NCBI GenBank assembly: GCA_045616225.1
Contig: JAZLGI010000036.1
Span: 1 to 7,972, forward strand
Direction: 5' to 3'
Origin: JAZLGI01 sp045616225
Lineage (GTDB): Bacteria > Spirochaetota > Spirochaetia > Sphaerochaetales > Sphaerochaetaceae
DNA: 7,972 nucleotides
Shown here: piece after piece, positions 6,126 to 7,972 of the stretch
Position numbering within the stretch: position 1 is the first letter of the stretch
Layout of the letters: each line of letters starts with the position of its first letter
Made by a program: the position numbers and the translations under genes
Notes under the pieces: generated by a model
What the model was told of the DNA's origin: nothing
Seen by the model: only the letters and a program-made list of their open reading frames with translations
Databases searched by the model: none

Positions 6126-7016
6126 ATGGAAAACAAAAGACTAACAGGAACTCTGGCTGCCTTATTTACGGTTCTTGTTTGGGGAACTACTTTTATTGTA
6201 ACAAAAAATCTTATGGCAGACTTTAATGCCGCGGAAATATTGTTCGTCAGATATTTTATAGCCTGGGTTTTGCTTTCTATTGGCAGTTCAAAAGAACAGA
6301 AGTGTGAAAAAGCAGAGAAGAAAGACCAGATTATTTTCTTCTTGATTGCTTTGAACGGTTTGTTTCTTTACGGTATCTTGGAAATTCTTTCCATGAAATA
6401 TACATATACTTCCAACACAAGTACCATTGTATCTTCTGCTCCTTTTTTTACAGCACTGTTTACAAGTCTTTATTTTAAAGAAGAAAAACCTTCTGCTTTA
6501 TTCTATATTGGTTTTGTTGTTGCAATTTCCGGTGTAGCTCTGATTAGTTTCAACGGTGCTACGGAATTTGGGCTTAATCCGCTTGGAGATTTGTTTGCTT
6601 TGGGTGCTTCTATAGTATGGGGATTGTATACGGTCTTTGTTATTATCGCTCAAAAGAAGGGGTATTCTACAAGAGAAATCAATAGAAATATATATATGTG
6701 GGCTAGTCTTACAATGTTGCTGTCTCTTCCTTTGTTTGGACTTAACACAGATTTTTCAAGATTTTTGAATGTAAAGACTATTTTAAGTCTGTTATTTTTG
6801 GGAGTTGTGGCTTCTTGTATTTGTTTTTTGACATGGACTTATGCAACTAAGAGTCTGGGAGCTATTAATTCTTCTGTTTTTATTTACATAAATCCGGTTG
6901 TAACAATTGTTTTTGCATCAATTTTTCTTAAGGAAAGAATAAATGCTGTATCTGCTTTGGGAATAGTACTTGTTATTGCGGGTACTGTTTTATCTTCAAT
7001 TAGGAGGAAGAAGTAA
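6126..7016 (+). CDS. EamA/DMT-family transporter
   Basis: This 296-residue protein has the ten-segment, two-repeat plan of EamA (drug/metabolite transporter) proteins. The first repeat begins with LAALFTVLVWGTTFIVTKNLM (about 10-30) and holds TSNTSTIVSSAPFFTALF. The second holds DLFALGASIVWGLYTVFVI and ends with INPVVTIVFASIFLKERI, a strong family signature, and a basic tail SSIRRKK. I chose ATG 6126 because GGAG (6114-6117) lies 8 bases upstream; an in-frame GTG at 6117 overlaps that site. Family members mostly export amino acids, nucleosides or other metabolites through the inner membrane. The stop codon overlaps the start of a threonine aldolase-type gene, so an amino-acid-related substrate such as threonine, serine or glycine is a reasonable inference but not visible in the sequence. 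Confidence 0.92.
   Translation: MENKRLTGTLAALFTVLVWGTTFIVTKNLMADFNAAEILFVRYFIAWVLLSIGSSKEQKCEKAEKKDQIIFFLIALNGLFLYGILEILSMKYTYTSNTSTIVSSAPFFTALFTSLYFKEEKPSALFYIGFVVAISGVALISFNGATEFGLNPLGDLFALGASIVWGLYTVFVIIAQKKGYSTREINRNIYMWASLTMLLSLPLFGLNTDFSRFLNVKTILSLLFLGVVASCICFLTWTYATKSLGAINSSVFIYINPVVTIVFASIFLKERINAVSALGIVLVIAGTVLSSIRRKK
7002..7007 (+). promoter_or_regulatory. Strong ribosome binding site inside the EamA gene for the aldolase
   Basis: AGGAGG lies within the last codons of the EamA gene, 8 bases before ATG 7016. The TAATG junction shares one base between stop and start, an arrangement that usually couples translation of two genes in one message. Confidence 0.85.
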
Positions 7017-7972
7017 TGCTTACTTTTGAGAGTGATTATATCAATGGATGTCATCCTGCAATTCTTGAGGCTTTGACAAGAACAAATGACGAGTCTGTTA
7101 GTGGCTACGGGAACGACCGCTTTTGTGCAGAGGCAGAGGCTAAGATTAAGAAAGCATGTGGCCGTGAAGATGCTCAGATAGAATTTGTTTGCGGAGGAAC
7201 TCAGACAAATCAGCTGGTTATTGCTTCCATGCTTGGTATGCATGAGGGAGTTGTCTCTGCAAGGACAGGTCATATCAATGCTCACGAGGCTGGAGCAATT
7301 GAGTATACCGGTCACAAGGTTATGGAACTTCCTCAGTATCAGGGAAAAATTAAAGCTTCTGATTTAAAAGAGTTTTTGGATGTCTTTGAAAAAGACCAGA
7401 ACAACATTCATATGGTAACTCCTGGAATGGTTTACATTTCACATCCTACGGAATACGGAACACTTTACTCTAAAAAAGAGCTTACAGACCTTCATGAAAT
7501 CTGTAATTCATTTAATATTCCGCTGTTTATGGATGGGGCAAGACTTGGATATGGTCTTGCAGGGGACAATACAGATGTGACGCTGCAGGATATTGCCCGT
7601 CTTACAGATGTCTTCTACATAGGTGGAACCAAAGTTGGTGCATTGTGCGGAGAGGCTGTGGTTTTTACCCATAACAACAAACCTGAGCATTTTTTTAAAT
7701 ACAAAAAACAACATGGGGCACTTTTGGCTAAAGGCAGACTTCTTGGAGTTCAGTTTGATACTTTGTTTACAGATAATCTCTACTATGAGATTTCCAAACA
7801 TGCTATGGACATGGCTCAAAAACTTGTTGAAATCTTGGATAAATACGGTATTGAAACATTTATAGAAACACCTACAAACCAAAAGTTTGTAATTCTTGAC
7901 AATGATGTTATGTCAGAGCTTAAGAAGAAAGTTGGTTTTGGATTCTGGGAAACTGTTGACGAAAACCGCACT
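7016..7972 (+). CDS. PLP-dependent threonine aldolase / beta-eliminating lyase family enzyme (3' truncated)
   Basis: The frame is open from ATG 7016 to the window edge, giving 319 residues of a protein that is usually about 340 long, so only a short tail is missing. Threonine aldolases are cytoplasmic PLP enzymes that split L-threonine or L-allo-threonine into glycine and acetaldehyde. Visible active-site elements are SGYGNDRFCAEAE near the N-terminus, the phosphate-binding GGTQTN (60-65), the cofactor-stacking His86 in HINAHEAGA (86-94), MDGARLGYGL with Asp173 and Arg176, and the Schiff-base lysine Lys206 in YIGGTKVGALCGEA. The lysine context GGTK differs from the SxSKGLG of the E. coli LtaE type but is, as I recall, usual for a subgroup in anaerobes. 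The gene overlaps EamA by one base. Family is firm; the exact amino acid substrate is less so, since related lyases share the fold. Confidence 0.9.
   Translation, partial: MLTFESDYINGCHPAILEALTRTNDESVSGYGNDRFCAEAEAKIKKACGREDAQIEFVCGGTQTNQLVIASMLGMHEGVVSARTGHINAHEAGAIEYTGHKVMELPQYQGKIKASDLKEFLDVFEKDQNNIHMVTPGMVYISHPTEYGTLYSKKELTDLHEICNSFNIPLFMDGARLGYGLAGDNTDVTLQDIARLTDVFYIGGTKVGALCGEAVVFTHNNKPEHFFKYKKQHGALLAKGRLLGVQFDTLFTDNLYYEISKHAMDMAQKLVEILDKYGIETFIETPTNQKFVILDNDVMSELKKKVGFGFWETVDENRT

Noticed and set aside
7508..7882. 124-codon minus-strand open frame opposite the aldolase gene
   Set aside because: The plus strand encodes the PLP active-site core here; the antisense frame is cysteine-rich and lacks any known pattern.

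Overview
The window looks like ordinary chromosome of an AT-rich bacterium. It is packed with genes on both strands, has short intergenic gaps, and uses AGGAG-type ribosome binding sites. The protein styles (three-gene RbsA/MglA-type sugar importer, MATE and EamA transporters, GGTK-type threonine aldolase) and the CTT-, GTT- and GGA-rich codon use fit a host-associated anaerobe. My best guess is a gut or rumen Treponema-like spirochaete or a Clostridia member. This is an impression from style, not a demonstrated assignment. There is no rRNA, tRNA, CRISPR array, insertion sequence or phage gene.

Region 1 (1-2779, plus strand) is a carbohydrate-type (CUT2) ABC import operon. It holds the last 42 codons of a probable periplasmic substrate-binding protein, a hairpin with a weak T-tract, a double ATPase of the RbsA/MglA/XylG class, and a membrane permease with the conserved GQIDLSIGS and AVGSNE..AHLSGI loops. 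A clear intrinsic terminator follows the permease at 2800-2830. The substrate cannot be read from the sequence.

Region 2 (2780-4698, plus strand) is a second transcription unit. An IclR-family regulator is preceded by a perfect 15-base palindrome. After 19 bases comes a fused flavin/2Fe-2S oxidoreductase (FNR-type reductase plus C-terminal plant-type ferredoxin), best started at a GTG. The regulator probably controls its own unit and perhaps the importer upstream. The reductase probably passes electrons from NAD(P)H to a partner not seen here.

Region 3 (4691-6043, minus strand) is a MATE-family efflux transporter. It converges on the reductase gene and the two stop regions overlap by 8 bases. 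Its start lacks a visible ribosome binding site and sits in a small inverted repeat.

Region 4 (6044-7972, plus strand) starts from a divergent intergenic region. It carries an EamA/DMT-family transporter whose stop codon overlaps the start of a PLP-dependent threonine aldolase-type enzyme, which runs off the window edge. The two are almost certainly co-transcribed, which suggests the transporter handles an amino acid or related metabolite.

I found no convincing undescribed system. The points most worth a second look are the IclR-reductase pairing with its palindromic operator candidate, the matched degeneration of one ATP site in the importer ATPase, and the EamA-aldolase pairing.
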